64,000 nt of DNA from the NCBI RefSeq assembly GCF_000368145.1, contig NZ_KB849287.1, forward strand, positions 1 through 64,000, written 5' to 3'. Positions 1 through 8,934 of this stretch are shown here, in pieces. How positions within the stretch are numbered: position 1 is the first letter of the stretch; the number at the start of each line of letters is the position of its first letter. The notes below the pieces were generated by a model. That model was given only the letters and a program-made list of their open reading frames with translations, was not told the DNA's origin and ran no database searches. Source of the stretch: Acinetobacter guillouiae CIP 63.46 (GTDB lineage Bacteria; Pseudomonadota; Gammaproteobacteria; Pseudomonadales; Moraxellaceae). Both the position numbers and the translations under genes were made by a program.

Positions 1-28
1 CCATGTGAGAGTAAGTCATCGCCAGCTT
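1..28 (+). rRNA. rrf: 5S ribosomal RNA, 3' end only
   Basis: The first ~28 bases match the 3' end of gammaproteobacterial 5S rRNA (CCATGTGAGAGTA... ending in GCCAG), and a strong terminator follows 12 bases later, as at the end of an rRNA operon. The rest of the operon lies outside the window. The exact 3' nucleotide is estimated. Confidence 0.85.
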
Positions 29-39
29 TTAAATCTAAA

Positions 40-75
40 ACACCCCGATCTCTAACGAGAGCGGGGTGTTTTTTT
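40..75 (+). terminator. rRNA operon terminator
   Basis: Stem ACACCCCG / CGGGGTGT with additional pairing inside (CTCT/AGAG around AACG), followed by a run of seven T. It closes the 5S/rRNA transcript. Confidence 0.9.
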
Positions 76-165
76 ATGTGGGGTGTTTATTGGAATAATG
101 AAAGAGAAAGCTACGAAAGAATTGAAGTGCATAAGTGACTGAAAATAAATAGATTTTTGTAGATG

Positions 166-288
166 CAAAAAGAAAACCCCATCATCCTGATGGGGTTTTC
201 TTCGTATTGGTGTGTTAGATTTGACTCCTGTCGAATCTCACGTCCTGTGTGTTTTCTTATTCTCAATGAGACTTCCTGTCTCTTTATG
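166..288 (-). ncRNA. Candidate CsrA/RsmA-binding small RNA (RsmX/Y-like)
   Basis: Read on the minus strand, this ~120-nt stretch holds four AGGA motifs, each presented by a hairpin: GAGAC/GTCTC around AGGAA (268-282), CAC/GTG around ACAGGAC (239-251), GAC/GTC with flanking GATT/AATC around AGGA (218-237), and GGA as the loop of a 15-bp terminator stem (170-202) followed by T-rich sequence. ACAGGA is the core of the CsrA/RsmA consensus, and repeated GGA loops plus an intrinsic terminator are the hallmark of RsmX/Y/Z and CsrB RNAs. Length fits RsmX/RsmY. A possible -10 (TATCAT, 295-300) would start transcription near 288, and a GacA-type box lies at 345-362. No convincing protein gene competes here. 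Family assignment is inferred from structure, not from homology to a known Acinetobacter RNA. Confidence 0.72.
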
Positions 289-294
289 TTTGCT

Positions 295-300
295 ATGATA
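295..300 (-). promoter_or_regulatory. -10 element of the candidate sRNA
   Basis: TATCAT on the minus strand, about 7 nt before the proposed start at 288. The hexamer 17 bp upstream (TATACG) is a poor -35, as expected for an activator-dependent promoter. Confidence 0.45.
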
Positions 301-344
301 AGCGCAATGTCTAGGTCCGTATATTCGCTAATCACTGCGATTGT

Positions 345-362
345 TGTAGGTTAAAGCTTACA
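345..362 (-). promoter_or_regulatory. GacA-type upstream activating site
   Basis: On the minus strand this reads TGTAAG-N6-CCTACA, one mismatch from the 18-bp GacA/UvrY consensus TGTAAG-N6-CTTACA. It is centred about 65 bp upstream of the proposed sRNA start, a position compatible with activation. It lies between the sRNA and the divergent sugar dehydrogenase gene, so it could also act on that gene. Confidence 0.6.
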
Positions 363-479
363 AGATGATCCAATTAAAAATTAAGACCCAATTCGCTCAG
401 TTACCAATATGAAATGGTGAGATGGATACTTTTGTTTAAAATAAATCGATAAGTCATAACAATATTGAGGGAATCTAAA

Positions 480-1622
480 ATGAAGGCTTTTCGACAGTGC
501 TTAATCTATTTACCTCTATTGCTCAGCAGTAGCTTGTTGAGTGCATGTAATGCTCAAAATAATCAAACCACTACAGCAAATTCGCTGATCAACCAGACCT
601 ATCAGATCCAAAAAGTAGCGACATTTGATGAACCTTGGGCAATGGCTGAGTTGGCTGATGGTCGTTTACTGATTACCGAAAGGAGAGGAAAGCTAAAACT
701 GTTTGATCCTTCCACATTGAAAAGTATAGAAATTTTAGGGCTTCCCGAAGTGGCTTATGGTGGACAAGGTGGCTTAGGTGATATTGTTTTACATCCTGAT
801 TTTGCAAACAATCATCAAATTTATTTAAGTTATGCCGAAACAGGAAAAGGGGGATATGGTGCGGTTGTGATTCGTGGTGAATTAAATCTACAAGAAAAAA
901 AGCCTCAAATAATCAATATTAAAAGAATCTGGGAGCAAGTTCCTAAGGTTTCAGGACAAGGGCATTATGCACATCGAATGATTTTTGCAAAGGATGGTAA
1001 GCTTTGGATTAGTTCTGGTGAACGCCAGAAATTTGATCCCGCCCAAGATATGAATTCCAATTTAGGCAAAGTTTTAAGATTGAATGATGATGGTACTGTT
1101 GTTGCAGATCATCCATTTACTCAGCAAGGTGAGATAGCAAAACAAGTATGGTCGTTGGGTCATCGTAATCCATTAGGTATGGCTTTTGATGCAAAGGGTC
1201 AATTGTGGGTGGTTGAAATGGGGCCTAAAGGAGGAGATGAGTTAAATCTGATTAAGAAGGGCGAAAATTATGGTTATCCGATTGTTTCCAATGGTGATCA
1301 TTATTCAGGAAAATCGATTCCAGATCATGCGACGCGCCCTGAATTTAAGGCGCCAGAAATTAGTTGGACACCAGTAATATCACCCTCCAGTTTGGTCTTT
1401 TATCAAGATGAATTATTCCCGAAATGGAATCATAAAGCCTTGATTGGTGGGTTGTCTTCAGAGGCGATTATTGTGGTTGATACTGAATCGAAGCCTGTTC
1501 GAGAGGTACAGCGTTTAAACATGCAGCAACGCATTCGAGATATCCATCCCGCCCATAATGGTTCGATTTGGGTTTTGGAAGATGGGAAAAATGCGGGGTT
1601 ATTAAGACTGTTGCCTAAGTAA
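480..1622 (+). CDS. PQQ-dependent sugar dehydrogenase (glucose/sorbosone dehydrogenase family), lipoprotein
   Basis: 380 aa. The N-terminus is a lipoprotein signal with lipobox LLSAC, so the enzyme should be anchored in the periplasm. The body is a six-bladed propeller of the soluble aldose dehydrogenase (YliI/Asd) type: EPWAMAELADGRLLITER near the start, GHYAHRMIF, a LGHRNPLGM block and EMGPKGGDELN are family signatures, including the His and Arg expected at the PQQ site. It would oxidise aldose sugars with PQQ as cofactor. The ATG at 480 is chosen over a TTG at 465 because GAGGGA lies 8 nt before it and the signal peptide begins there. It stands alone; its substrate cannot be told from sequence. 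Confidence 0.85.
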   Translation: MKAFRQCLIYLPLLLSSSLLSACNAQNNQTTTANSLINQTYQIQKVATFDEPWAMAELADGRLLITERRGKLKLFDPSTLKSIEILGLPEVAYGGQGGLGDIVLHPDFANNHQIYLSYAETGKGGYGAVVIRGELNLQEKKPQIINIKRIWEQVPKVSGQGHYAHRMIFAKDGKLWISSGERQKFDPAQDMNSNLGKVLRLNDDGTVVADHPFTQQGEIAKQVWSLGHRNPLGMAFDAKGQLWVVEMGPKGGDELNLIKKGENYGYPIVSNGDHYSGKSIPDHATRPEFKAPEISWTPVISPSSLVFYQDELFPKWNHKALIGGLSSEAIIVVDTESKPVREVQRLNMQQRIRDIHPAHNGSIWVLEDGKNAGLLRLLPK

Positions 1623-1760
1623 AAAATTAATTTAAATCAATGGATTATTATGTTATTGAAAAGATGTGGAAGCAGCTGAATTGATATCAGCTTAATTGCT
1701 AAGATTGTATAGAAATTATGCTATTCTTTCGATTTACAATAATATAAATTGAGAACAATA

Positions 1761-2156
1761 ATGCCAGCAACTACAATTGAAGTTCGCTATCAATATTCTG
1801 TAGCGCAAGAAGTGGGCTTAATCGATGCTGTTCATCATGCATTGGTAAGCGCTTTTAAAATTCCTGAATATGATCGTGATATTCGTTTATTGGTACATGA
1901 ACCACATCGCTTTCAATGTCCACCGAATAAGCTTTATCCTGAAAAATTTACCCTGATTCGTATTGATTGTTTTGCTGGGCGTACACTGGATACCAAGCGA
2001 AATTTGTATCGCAGTATTGTAGAGAATCTATCTGTATTGGGGATTCCCAAAGATCATATCAAAATTTTATTAAGAGAAATTCCCGCTGAAAATTGGGGAA
2101 TCCGTGGTGGTCAAGCTGCCTGTGATGTGGATTTGGGTTTCGATATTCAAGTCTAG
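1761..2156 (+). CDS. Tautomerase family protein (Tautomerase_2 type)
   Basis: 131 aa. The sequence matches the larger MIF/4-oxalocrotonate-like tautomerases: an N-terminal MPATTIEVRYQYS, the FAGRTLDTKRNLYRSIVENL helix and the C-terminal block ENWGIRGGQAACDVDLGF. Members use the N-terminal proline, exposed after removal of Met, as the catalytic base. The ATG at 1761 is preferred to the in-frame TTG at 1749 because it places proline at position 2. No pathway genes surround it, so the substrate is unknown. The gene appears monocistronic. Confidence 0.85.
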   Translation: MPATTIEVRYQYSVAQEVGLIDAVHHALVSAFKIPEYDRDIRLLVHEPHRFQCPPNKLYPEKFTLIRIDCFAGRTLDTKRNLYRSIVENLSVLGIPKDHIKILLREIPAENWGIRGGQAACDVDLGFDIQV

Positions 2157-2383
2157 CTCAACCTAATATGAATCAAAGTAGATGGAATAGATTACTCCGT
2201 TATTAATATTATTTAAATTCAATATGTTAATTCAGCTGGTGCGCGCTTATAAGGTGGAGTATATGCTGCGTGAAGCATATCTACGTATCATCAAACTGAC
2301 GCAATATTGTCATTGAAATGACCTCAAAATGTCATGCTATTGGTTTCTAATAAAGCTCATTTAAATCAATAAAAAAGACCTTT

Positions 2384-3628
2384 ATGAAAAAAATTGCTTA
2401 TTCTGTTTTAGCGTTAGGCGTATTGGCTTTAACCGCATGCAATGATGATGACAATGATTTCTCATTTGAACCATCTGTCACTGTACCGACCTTGGTTTCA
2501 TTTGCCAAACTTGATGTCGAAACTTATGCAGCTGGTCCAAACTCAGGTGCCTTTGTAAAGGGCGCCAATGGCATATTCCCGCCTTTTAAAGGTCAGCCAG
2601 TTCAAGGCTTTTCGGGTGCTGTAAAGAACGGTGATGGCACTTATATGGTCATGGCAGACAATGGCTTTGGTACACAAGACAATTCATCTGACTTTTTACT
2701 CCGTGTTTATCAAGTAAAACCTGATTTTCGGACGAAATCAGCAGGATCTGCAAAAGTTCAAGTGATGAGCTTTATTCAGCTTCGTGATCCCAATAAATTA
2801 ATACCATTTTCAATCATCAATCAAAACAGCACTGATCGTTTACTCACTGGGGCGGATTTTGATCCTGAATCGATACAACGTACTGCGGATGGTACCTATT
2901 GGATTGGGGATGAATTTGGACCATATTTACTGCATTTTGATAGAGATGGAATACTGCTTGATGCGCCGATTGCATTACCTCATCCATTGAAAGCTGGTGT
3001 GGAATTGCGTTCTCCGCAAAATCAATTCAATAAAGCCAACATAAATTATGTAGAGCCTTTGGTTCAGCAAAGCGGTGGCTTTGAAGGAATGGCATTGTCT
3101 AAGGATGGTCAATATTTATATCCTTTGTTAGAAAAACCGTTAAAAGGCGAGACCACACAACAGTTACTTATCTCACAATTTGATGTGAAGAAGAAAGCGT
3201 ATACTGGCCGATATTATTATTTTACCTTGAATACCAAGGCGACCAATATTGGTGACTTCCAAATGTTTGATGATAAATCTGGCATTATCATTGAGCGTGA
3301 TGCGAGTCAAAACAAGTTAGATGGTTATAAGAAGCTGATTCAAATTGAATTAGGGGATTCTGGGAAAGCGGTAAAACGTTCTGACTTAGTTGATCTTATG
3401 AATATCGCCAACCCGAATAATCTCTATGGTACAGCGCGTGATGGAGATATTGGTACAGCAACAACTTTTGCTTTTCCATTTGAAACCATTGAAGATGTGA
3501 TTATTGAAAATAAAAATACTTTAACTGTTTTAAATGACAATAACTTCCCTGGTTCATCAGGACGAAATGCAAAGCGTGCGGATGATAATGAAATTATTCA
3601 GATTAAATTGCCTAAAGCATTGTATTAA
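2384..3628 (+). CDS. Esterase-like/phytase-family lipoprotein
   Basis: 414 aa. A lipoprotein signal (lipobox LTAC) is followed by an Asp/Asn-rich linker and a propeller domain of the esterase-like activity of phytase type (PF13449). Recognisable blocks are GFSGAVKNGDGTYMVMADNGFG, GADFDPESIQR, YWIGDEFGPYLLHFDRDG, GFEGMALSKDG and the C-terminal NNFPGSSGR. It is probably surface- or periplasm-facing. Whether it hydrolyses phytate or another phosphoester is not established for this family. A longer relative begins at 62606. A bidirectional terminator follows. Confidence 0.8.
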   Translation: MKKIAYSVLALGVLALTACNDDDNDFSFEPSVTVPTLVSFAKLDVETYAAGPNSGAFVKGANGIFPPFKGQPVQGFSGAVKNGDGTYMVMADNGFGTQDNSSDFLLRVYQVKPDFRTKSAGSAKVQVMSFIQLRDPNKLIPFSIINQNSTDRLLTGADFDPESIQRTADGTYWIGDEFGPYLLHFDRDGILLDAPIALPHPLKAGVELRSPQNQFNKANINYVEPLVQQSGGFEGMALSKDGQYLYPLLEKPLKGETTQQLLISQFDVKKKAYTGRYYYFTLNTKATNIGDFQMFDDKSGIIIERDASQNKLDGYKKLIQIELGDSGKAVKRSDLVDLMNIANPNNLYGTARDGDIGTATTFAFPFETIEDVIIENKNTLTVLNDNNFPGSSGRNAKRADDNEIIQIKLPKALY

Positions 3629-3664
3629 TACACGATAAAATGTATTGGTGCTTCACTCTAATAA

Positions 3665-3689
3665 AAAGCCAGTCAATTGACTGGCTTTC
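3665..3689. terminator. Bidirectional terminator
   Basis: Stem AAAGCCAGTC / GACTGGCTTT with a 4-nt loop, T- and A-flanked, between two convergent genes. Confidence 0.85.
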
Positions 3690-3714
3690 TTTATACATCA
3701 TTCAAGCATGAGGA

Positions 3715-4482
3715 TTAAGCTAAACAGTCTTGTTTCGAAACTTGATCAGGGCAGCCCAATGGGTTTAAAGCACATTTTAAATCTTCAATTTGTTCATGGG
3801 TGACATAGCCTTTAGATTTTAGGTAATCTGCTACTCGGTCATCACGTAGACTTAAGAATGCTGCATCATAAACACCTAAATCTACAAATAAAGCAGCCGC
3901 TTCTAAGCTATTAAAACGGTCTAGAAACACATCATTGCCATACATCAGGAAAACATGGTCGTAATCTGCATGTGCATCGATTTTTAAACGAGCTGCCAAT
4001 GTTGTCGGTGAGGTTTTGATAAAAAGCAAATCTGATAATTCATCAAATTGGGTCATATCTAAGGTATTTTCGCCGGTTTTTACTTTACCTAACCATGCTT
4101 TAAAGACCAGTACCGCACCGCCACGCAGTAACATGCTCCACACTTGATGACGAACTTCATCATTTAAACATTCGCATTCATCTTCGAGACGTTGAACCAG
4201 TTTTTCTTCTTGTTGCGCTAATTTATCAAACAGACCTAAGCCTTGAGGATGGTAAGCAACAGGGGTAAATACATCAAATTTTAATTCCTCAAACACTTGA
4301 AGTGCTAAAGGCACAGCTGCTTGATAAATCGTGTTGAGTGCTTGGATTTGTGTGTCGTGGAGTTTGCTGTGTTTAAACAGATCTTGCCAATCAATTTCAG
4401 GCAAGATTGCATTTGCACCATATTGACGATGAAATTGTTGAGCTTGGTGTAGCCCATGTGGAACAGTTTCTGAAATATTCAT
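3715..4482 (-). CDS. Protein of unknown function
   Basis: 255 aa, soluble, with no signal peptide or membrane segment. I do not recognise the family. The sequence looks helical and acidic, with an EECECL-type Glu/Cys stretch (EDECECLNDEV) near residue 125 and a cysteine-containing tail. It ends head-to-head with the phytase-like gene across a shared terminator, and its upstream region (4483-4923) is a long AT-rich spacer, so it is probably expressed alone. Codon use resembles its neighbours. The coding call rests on its length, a clean ATG start and convergent terminator. Confidence 0.7.
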   Translation of the reverse strand: MNISETVPHGLHQAQQFHRQYGANAILPEIDWQDLFKHSKLHDTQIQALNTIYQAAVPLALQVFEELKFDVFTPVAYHPQGLGLFDKLAQQEEKLVQRLEDECECLNDEVRHQVWSMLLRGGAVLVFKAWLGKVKTGENTLDMTQFDELSDLLFIKTSPTTLAARLKIDAHADYDHVFLMYGNDVFLDRFNSLEAAALFVDLGVYDAAFLSLRDDRVADYLKSKGYVTHEQIEDLKCALNPLGCPDQVSKQDCLA

Positions 4483-4923
4483 GGTTAAAAATCCTATTTA
4501 AAATTGAATTCAAGCGCTGTTTTTGTTTTCCTAAACATGAGCGTGATTTTGTCTTGAAGTAATTTTTGATTTATCTGAGATGCAATAGGAATACGACTAA
4601 AGTTGTAGATAGGGTAAAAAGTGTTTTTTTATTTTTTAAAATCATATAAATAGAAAATTGTAACTAACTATACAAGTGTATATTTACTATTTTGATGTTA
4701 TTTGCCATAGAAAAGAGGGCTTTGAAGTTTTTAGTCAATAAATGGGTTCAAGTTTTGCTATTTTTTGAATGCTTTTGCACAAAGCTAAAAAAAAATTGCT
4801 ATTCCACTTAAAAAATTGCGTTACAAAACCTCTAGAATGCAACGATCTAGAGGTTGTAAATGTTTCAAAACATTAAAGAAGAACGTGATCAATAAACTGA
4901 AAAGGGTTGAACGTAGTGGAAGA
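4483..4923. other. Non-coding spacer, AT-rich
   Basis: 441 bases without a credible gene, between the 5' end of one minus-strand gene and the 3' end of another. It must hold the promoter of the unknown gene at 3715-4482. The only clear structure is the inverted repeat at 4828-4854. Confidence 0.6.
4828..4854 (-). repeat. 9-bp inverted repeat after the sensor kinase gene
   Basis: ACCTCTAGA and TCTAGAGGT around a 9-nt loop, 70 bp past the kinase stop codon. It could end that transcript, but the T-run after it on the minus strand is displaced, so a canonical terminator is uncertain. Confidence 0.5.
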
Positions 4924-7900
4924 TTATTTAGAAATCTTCAAGCCAGATAACCATGCTCGAAGAGAAGCAGGTTTCAATGGTTTCTTCAACAACACCACGT
5001 TGAGGTCTTTAACACGTTCTGGTAATTCAGGATCAGAATCTGCAGTAATCAGTGCTGAAGGAACATTTTCCTGACGGTTTTCGACAATAAAATCTAAGCC
5101 AATTTTGCCGTGATTTAAATGCTGATCAACCAGCCAGACTTGAATATTTTCTTTTTGAATAATTTCCAAAGCTTGTTCAGGTTCAGTGGCTTTAAAGACT
5201 TGATAACCCCATTTGGTCAGTAGCGTTGCCATACCCTCTAAAATCGTATCATCATTGTCCAAACATAAGATTTTATAAGCTTTGGCTTTTAATGGTACCG
5301 CTTGTACAGGTGATGAAACCACTTTAGGTGCTGCTACCATTGGCACATCAATCATAAAGCATGAACCTTTACCCAATTCAGAGTAAACATGCACAGGATA
5401 ATCAAGCAAACTGGTCATACGTTGTACGATTGCTAGACCAAGCCCTAGGCCTTGCTCACCCCATGGCGAGGTATGTCCACAACGCTCAAACTCTTGAAAC
5501 AGCTTAATGCGTTGTTCTTCTGCAATCCCCGGACCGGTATCCCAGACACCGATACGGATATGATTTGGGCGATTGGACGCGCGTAACACACCAACAATCA
5601 CACGTCCACGAGCAGTATAACGTAAGGCATTACTAACAAAGTTTTGGATGATACGGCGAATCCATTGTGGGTCGGTATCAATCCAGAATTGGGCATCATG
5701 GACATGCAATTGGATATTGCGTTGTGCAGCGATTGATTTAAATTGCAGTTCTAAATCACTCAATAAATCATGCAGCGGATAAGCTTGGCGTTTCGGTTGG
5801 ATTGAACCACCTTCCAGTCGTGCAATATCCAAAAGGGCAGACAACATACTCTCAGCACCATGTAAGGCACGATCAAGCTGTTGTAAGGTTTTACGATCTT
5901 CATCCGATTGTACGCTTTGTTCTAAAGCAGTACTGAATAAGCGTGCTGCGTGCATCGGTTGAAGCAAATCGTGACTGGCTGCTGCAATAAAGCGGCTTTT
6001 TGACATATTGGCTTTGTCGGCTTGCTCACGTGCCAGTTGTTGTTCAGATAAGGCATTTGCAAGCTGTTGAGTACGGTCCGACACACGTGCTTCAAGTACC
6101 GCTTCATTTTCACGGAATGCAGTAATATCCGCAAAGGTCGTAACAAAACCACCACCTTCAATGGGATTACCACGCATTTGAATCACACGGCCATCTTTAC
6201 GAATCCGTTCAAATTCATGTGCGCTACCGACTTTCATCCAATGAATTCGCTTACGTACATGTTCTTCTACCGAGCCTGGACCACATTCGCCACGCTCTGC
6301 GTTATAACGAATCAAATCGGCAATTGGGCAACCGACATAGACTAAATCTTTTGGATAATCAAACAACTTTAAATATTGGTTGTTCCATGCAACCAAACAC
6401 ATGTTTTCATCAACCACACTCACGCCTTGGGTCATGTGGTCAATCATGGTCATGATGAGATTTTGGTTAAAGCGTTGCCATTGTGACGCTTGGTCGAGAA
6501 TATTTGCCACTTGGCCTAACGCCAAGCCATTATTGACCATAGCCGTGGTGAGTAATGTCCGTGCTGAGGCTGCACCGATTGTGCCTGCGAGGTATTGTTC
6601 AGTGAACCGCCACCACATCCCATTGGCACTGCTATTCTCATTGAGCACCACATTATTCATGGTGCAAAATTGCTGAAAGGCATGGGTTGCTGGGCCTTCA
6701 CTAGTAATCCGTTTGGCAAGTGCAATCAGATCACCGACTTTAAGTTTAGCGACATCATGGTGTAAATAATTAATATCGGTAGAGGTATTTTGTGCAGGTA
6801 AGGGCTTGGTTTCATAATAGAAAAAGCTCTCTGCCTGAATTTGCTCAGCAATACTTGGGCGATAAATACGAGAGACCCAAATATATAAAGTAATATTTAA
6901 GCCAAGTGCCCAGATTACACCATGGGTAAGCGGGGCAAAAGATTCAAAGCCAAATAAGGCTTCTGGTCTTAACCATTCAATATTTAAAGGTCCAAACATC
7001 AAAAATTGATGTGCAAACTGGCTATACTCAACTGGTAAGCTACGTAAAATCGTTGGTAATAATAAGGTATATGACCAAAGGATAAAGCCTACGACCAAGC
7101 CTGCATAAACCCCTTGGCGACTTCCACCACGCCAGTATAAACCACCAATTAAAGCCGGTGAAAATTGTGCAACTGCACTAAATGCCAATAACCCAAAGGT
7201 GGATAATTGGTCAATATCATTAAAGAAGTGGAAGAATAAAAATCCAAGTAACATTACCGCTAAAATACACACACGACGGGTAAATTTAAGTACCTGTGGT
7301 AAGCGTTTGTCATGACGAGAAAGAATGCCAAACTTCCATAGAGAAGGCATAATCAAGTCATTACTCAGCATGATGGACAGTGCCACAGACGAGACTAACA
7401 GCATACCTGTTGATGCTGAAAAACCACCTAAAAATGCCAGTAAAGATAACCAGTCTTGGTTATAACTAATCGGTAATGAGAGTACCGCAACATCAGGTAT
7501 GGTGAGATACTTAGGTGCTGCATGAAGAGCCCAACTGGCAATTGGAATAATGGCAATAATGGTCAGAATCAAATATGCCGCAAACCACCGTCTTGCACCA
7601 CGTATATGTTTTTCATCGCGTAGTTCAACCACTGCCACATGGAACTGACGTGGTAAACAGATAATCGCCAATGAGGCCAATAATGTTTGAACCCAAAAGG
7701 TGTCTGGCACACCAAACAGTTGTACTTCATGAAAAGTTTTTTGCACATCCTGTGAGATCTGTACAATATTTTGTGGATGATCAAAAATAAAGAAAAATGC
7801 CACGCAGAGCAGGGCAAATAGTTTTACAAATGATTCAAAAGCAACGGCAAGCATTAAACCGCCATGTTGTTCGGTATTGGCAATTTGTCTTGTTCCAAAC

Positions 7901-8415
7901 ATCATGGCCAAGATCGCCAATACAGCGGTAAGACCAAGCACACCATTGGTGGTGGTGGAGACCACTTGGGTATTGTGATCGAGCATGACGGAAGCGCTAA
8001 GCGCAATGGCGCGTAATTGTAGTGCTAAGTAAGGAATGATGGCGATAACAGCCAAGATGGTCACTAAGGACGCTAATGTTCCACTTTTACCATAACGTGC
8101 TGCCACAAAGTCGGCAATTGAAGAAATCGCATGATGTTGTCGAACGCGACCTAAACGACGCCAAATGTCATAACCCAACCAGACAAATAATAAAGGTCCT
8201 AAATAAATCGGAAGGAAAATAATTCCCTCACGTACTGCAGCACCTGTTGCTCCATAAAATGTCCAAGATGAGCAATATACCCCCAATGTTAGACTAAAGA
8301 GAAGCATCCTGCCGCGCGTACTTAATCGACTCGCATGCTTCTCACCAAAGAAAGCACAAACGAATAGAATGAGGATGTAAAGGGCCAGAACCCCTATAAT
8401 TAACCAACTGTTCAT
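4924..8415 (-). CDS. CrbS/MxtR-like hybrid sensor histidine kinase with sodium/solute symporter domain
   Basis: 1163 aa. Residues ~1-520 form a multi-membrane SSS-family transporter-like domain; then a PAS domain (~650-760), a short coiled coil, HisKA with phospho-acceptor His815 (ASHDLLQPMH), HATPase with DTGPGIAE and GLGLGLAIV (~920-1030), and a C-terminal receiver with Asp1097 (WLVDQHL). This order is that of CrbS/MxtR, which with the regulator CrbR/ErdR controls the acetate switch (acs, actP). The divergent yjcH-actP operon next door supports that role. The start at 8415 (MNSWLIIG) opens directly on the first membrane helix; a TTG at 8484 would add 23 residues and is less likely. The cognate regulator is not in the window. 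Confidence 0.85.
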   Translation of the reverse strand: MNSWLIIGVLALYILILFVCAFFGEKHASRLSTRGRMLLFSLTLGVYCSSWTFYGATGAAVREGIIFLPIYLGPLLFVWLGYDIWRRLGRVRQHHAISSIADFVAARYGKSGTLASLVTILAVIAIIPYLALQLRAIALSASVMLDHNTQVVSTTTNGVLGLTAVLAILAMMFGTRQIANTEQHGGLMLAVAFESFVKLFALLCVAFFFIFDHPQNIVQISQDVQKTFHEVQLFGVPDTFWVQTLLASLAIICLPRQFHVAVVELRDEKHIRGARRWFAAYLILTIIAIIPIASWALHAAPKYLTIPDVAVLSLPISYNQDWLSLLAFLGGFSASTGMLLVSSVALSIMLSNDLIMPSLWKFGILSRHDKRLPQVLKFTRRVCILAVMLLGFLFFHFFNDIDQLSTFGLLAFSAVAQFSPALIGGLYWRGGSRQGVYAGLVVGFILWSYTLLLPTILRSLPVEYSQFAHQFLMFGPLNIEWLRPEALFGFESFAPLTHGVIWALGLNITLYIWVSRIYRPSIAEQIQAESFFYYETKPLPAQNTSTDINYLHHDVAKLKVGDLIALAKRITSEGPATHAFQQFCTMNNVVLNENSSANGMWWRFTEQYLAGTIGAASARTLLTTAMVNNGLALGQVANILDQASQWQRFNQNLIMTMIDHMTQGVSVVDENMCLVAWNNQYLKLFDYPKDLVYVGCPIADLIRYNAERGECGPGSVEEHVRKRIHWMKVGSAHEFERIRKDGRVIQMRGNPIEGGGFVTTFADITAFRENEAVLEARVSDRTQQLANALSEQQLAREQADKANMSKSRFIAAASHDLLQPMHAARLFSTALEQSVQSDEDRKTLQQLDRALHGAESMLSALLDIARLEGGSIQPKRQAYPLHDLLSDLELQFKSIAAQRNIQLHVHDAQFWIDTDPQWIRRIIQNFVSNALRYTARGRVIVGVLRASNRPNHIRIGVWDTGPGIAEEQRIKLFQEFERCGHTSPWGEQGLGLGLAIVQRMTSLLDYPVHVYSELGKGSCFMIDVPMVAAPKVVSSPVQAVPLKAKAYKILCLDNDDTILEGMATLLTKWGYQVFKATEPEQALEIIQKENIQVWLVDQHLNHGKIGLDFIVENRQENVPSALITADSDPELPERVKDLNVVLLKKPLKPASLRAWLSGLKISK

Positions 8416-8555
8416 AAGGACTACAGTATAAAAAGCTGCGCCTATAATAACGCATACATGAACTGTCTCGTTTATTTTGCTCAAAATTTAACGACCAAAG
8501 TCTAAGTTACGAGAACCCCACAATATTGTTAATTTTGACCATGTAAAAAAATATT

Positions 8556-8584
8556 AAAAAAAGCAACCAGCGTTCTGGTCGCTT
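8556..8584 (-). terminator. Terminator-like hairpin facing the kinase gene
   Basis: On the minus strand a 10-bp stem with one mismatch (AAGCGACCAG / CTGGTTGCTT) is followed by seven T and a second T-rich stretch. It lies in the 5' leader of yjcH and would stop minus-strand transcripts arriving from within yjcH-actP. Confidence 0.55.
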
Positions 8585-8600
8585 ATCAAGGAGCATGGTT

Positions 8601-8933
8601 ATGGATGAGAGACAGGTAGAGGCGATTCTACAAAATCCAAAATTCAAGGAAATGGTTGCTAAAAAAAGTAAATTAAGCTGGACATTAACTGCAATTATGT
8701 TGTTCGTTTATGTTGGATTTATGCTTTTAGTTGGCTATAACAAAGAATTTTTAATGAGTTCATTTAGTGGTGGCATCACCACTTGGGGGATTCCTTTAGG
8801 TTTAGGAATTATTGTTTTATCTTTCGTATTGTGTGGTGTGTACTCATATATTGCCAACAATAAATTGGATCAATTGAATGCAGATGCAATGAAAGAAGTC
8901 GAAGCAATCGCCCACGAAAAAGGACTGCACTAA
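8601..8933 (+). CDS. yjcH: DUF485 membrane protein, partner of acetate permease
   Basis: 110 aa with two membrane helices (about residues 26-48 and 62-86), the standard size and layout of DUF485/YjcH proteins encoded immediately before actP. AAGGAG at 8588-8593 gives 7-nt spacing to the ATG at 8601, whereas the ATG at 8595 would be only 1 nt away. The stop codon lies 1 base before the actP start, so the two genes are translationally linked. Its precise function is unknown, but the pairing with the permease is very conserved. Confidence 0.92.
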   Translation: MDERQVEAILQNPKFKEMVAKKSKLSWTLTAIMLFVYVGFMLLVGYNKEFLMSSFSGGITTWGIPLGLGIIVLSFVLCGVYSYIANNKLDQLNADAMKEVEAIAHEKGLH

Positions 8934-8934
8934 G

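Noticed and set aside
111-335. 74-codon minus-strand ORF
   Set aside because: It covers the candidate small RNA and its promoter; the translated sequence looks arbitrary, and the hairpins and terminator explain the stretch better.
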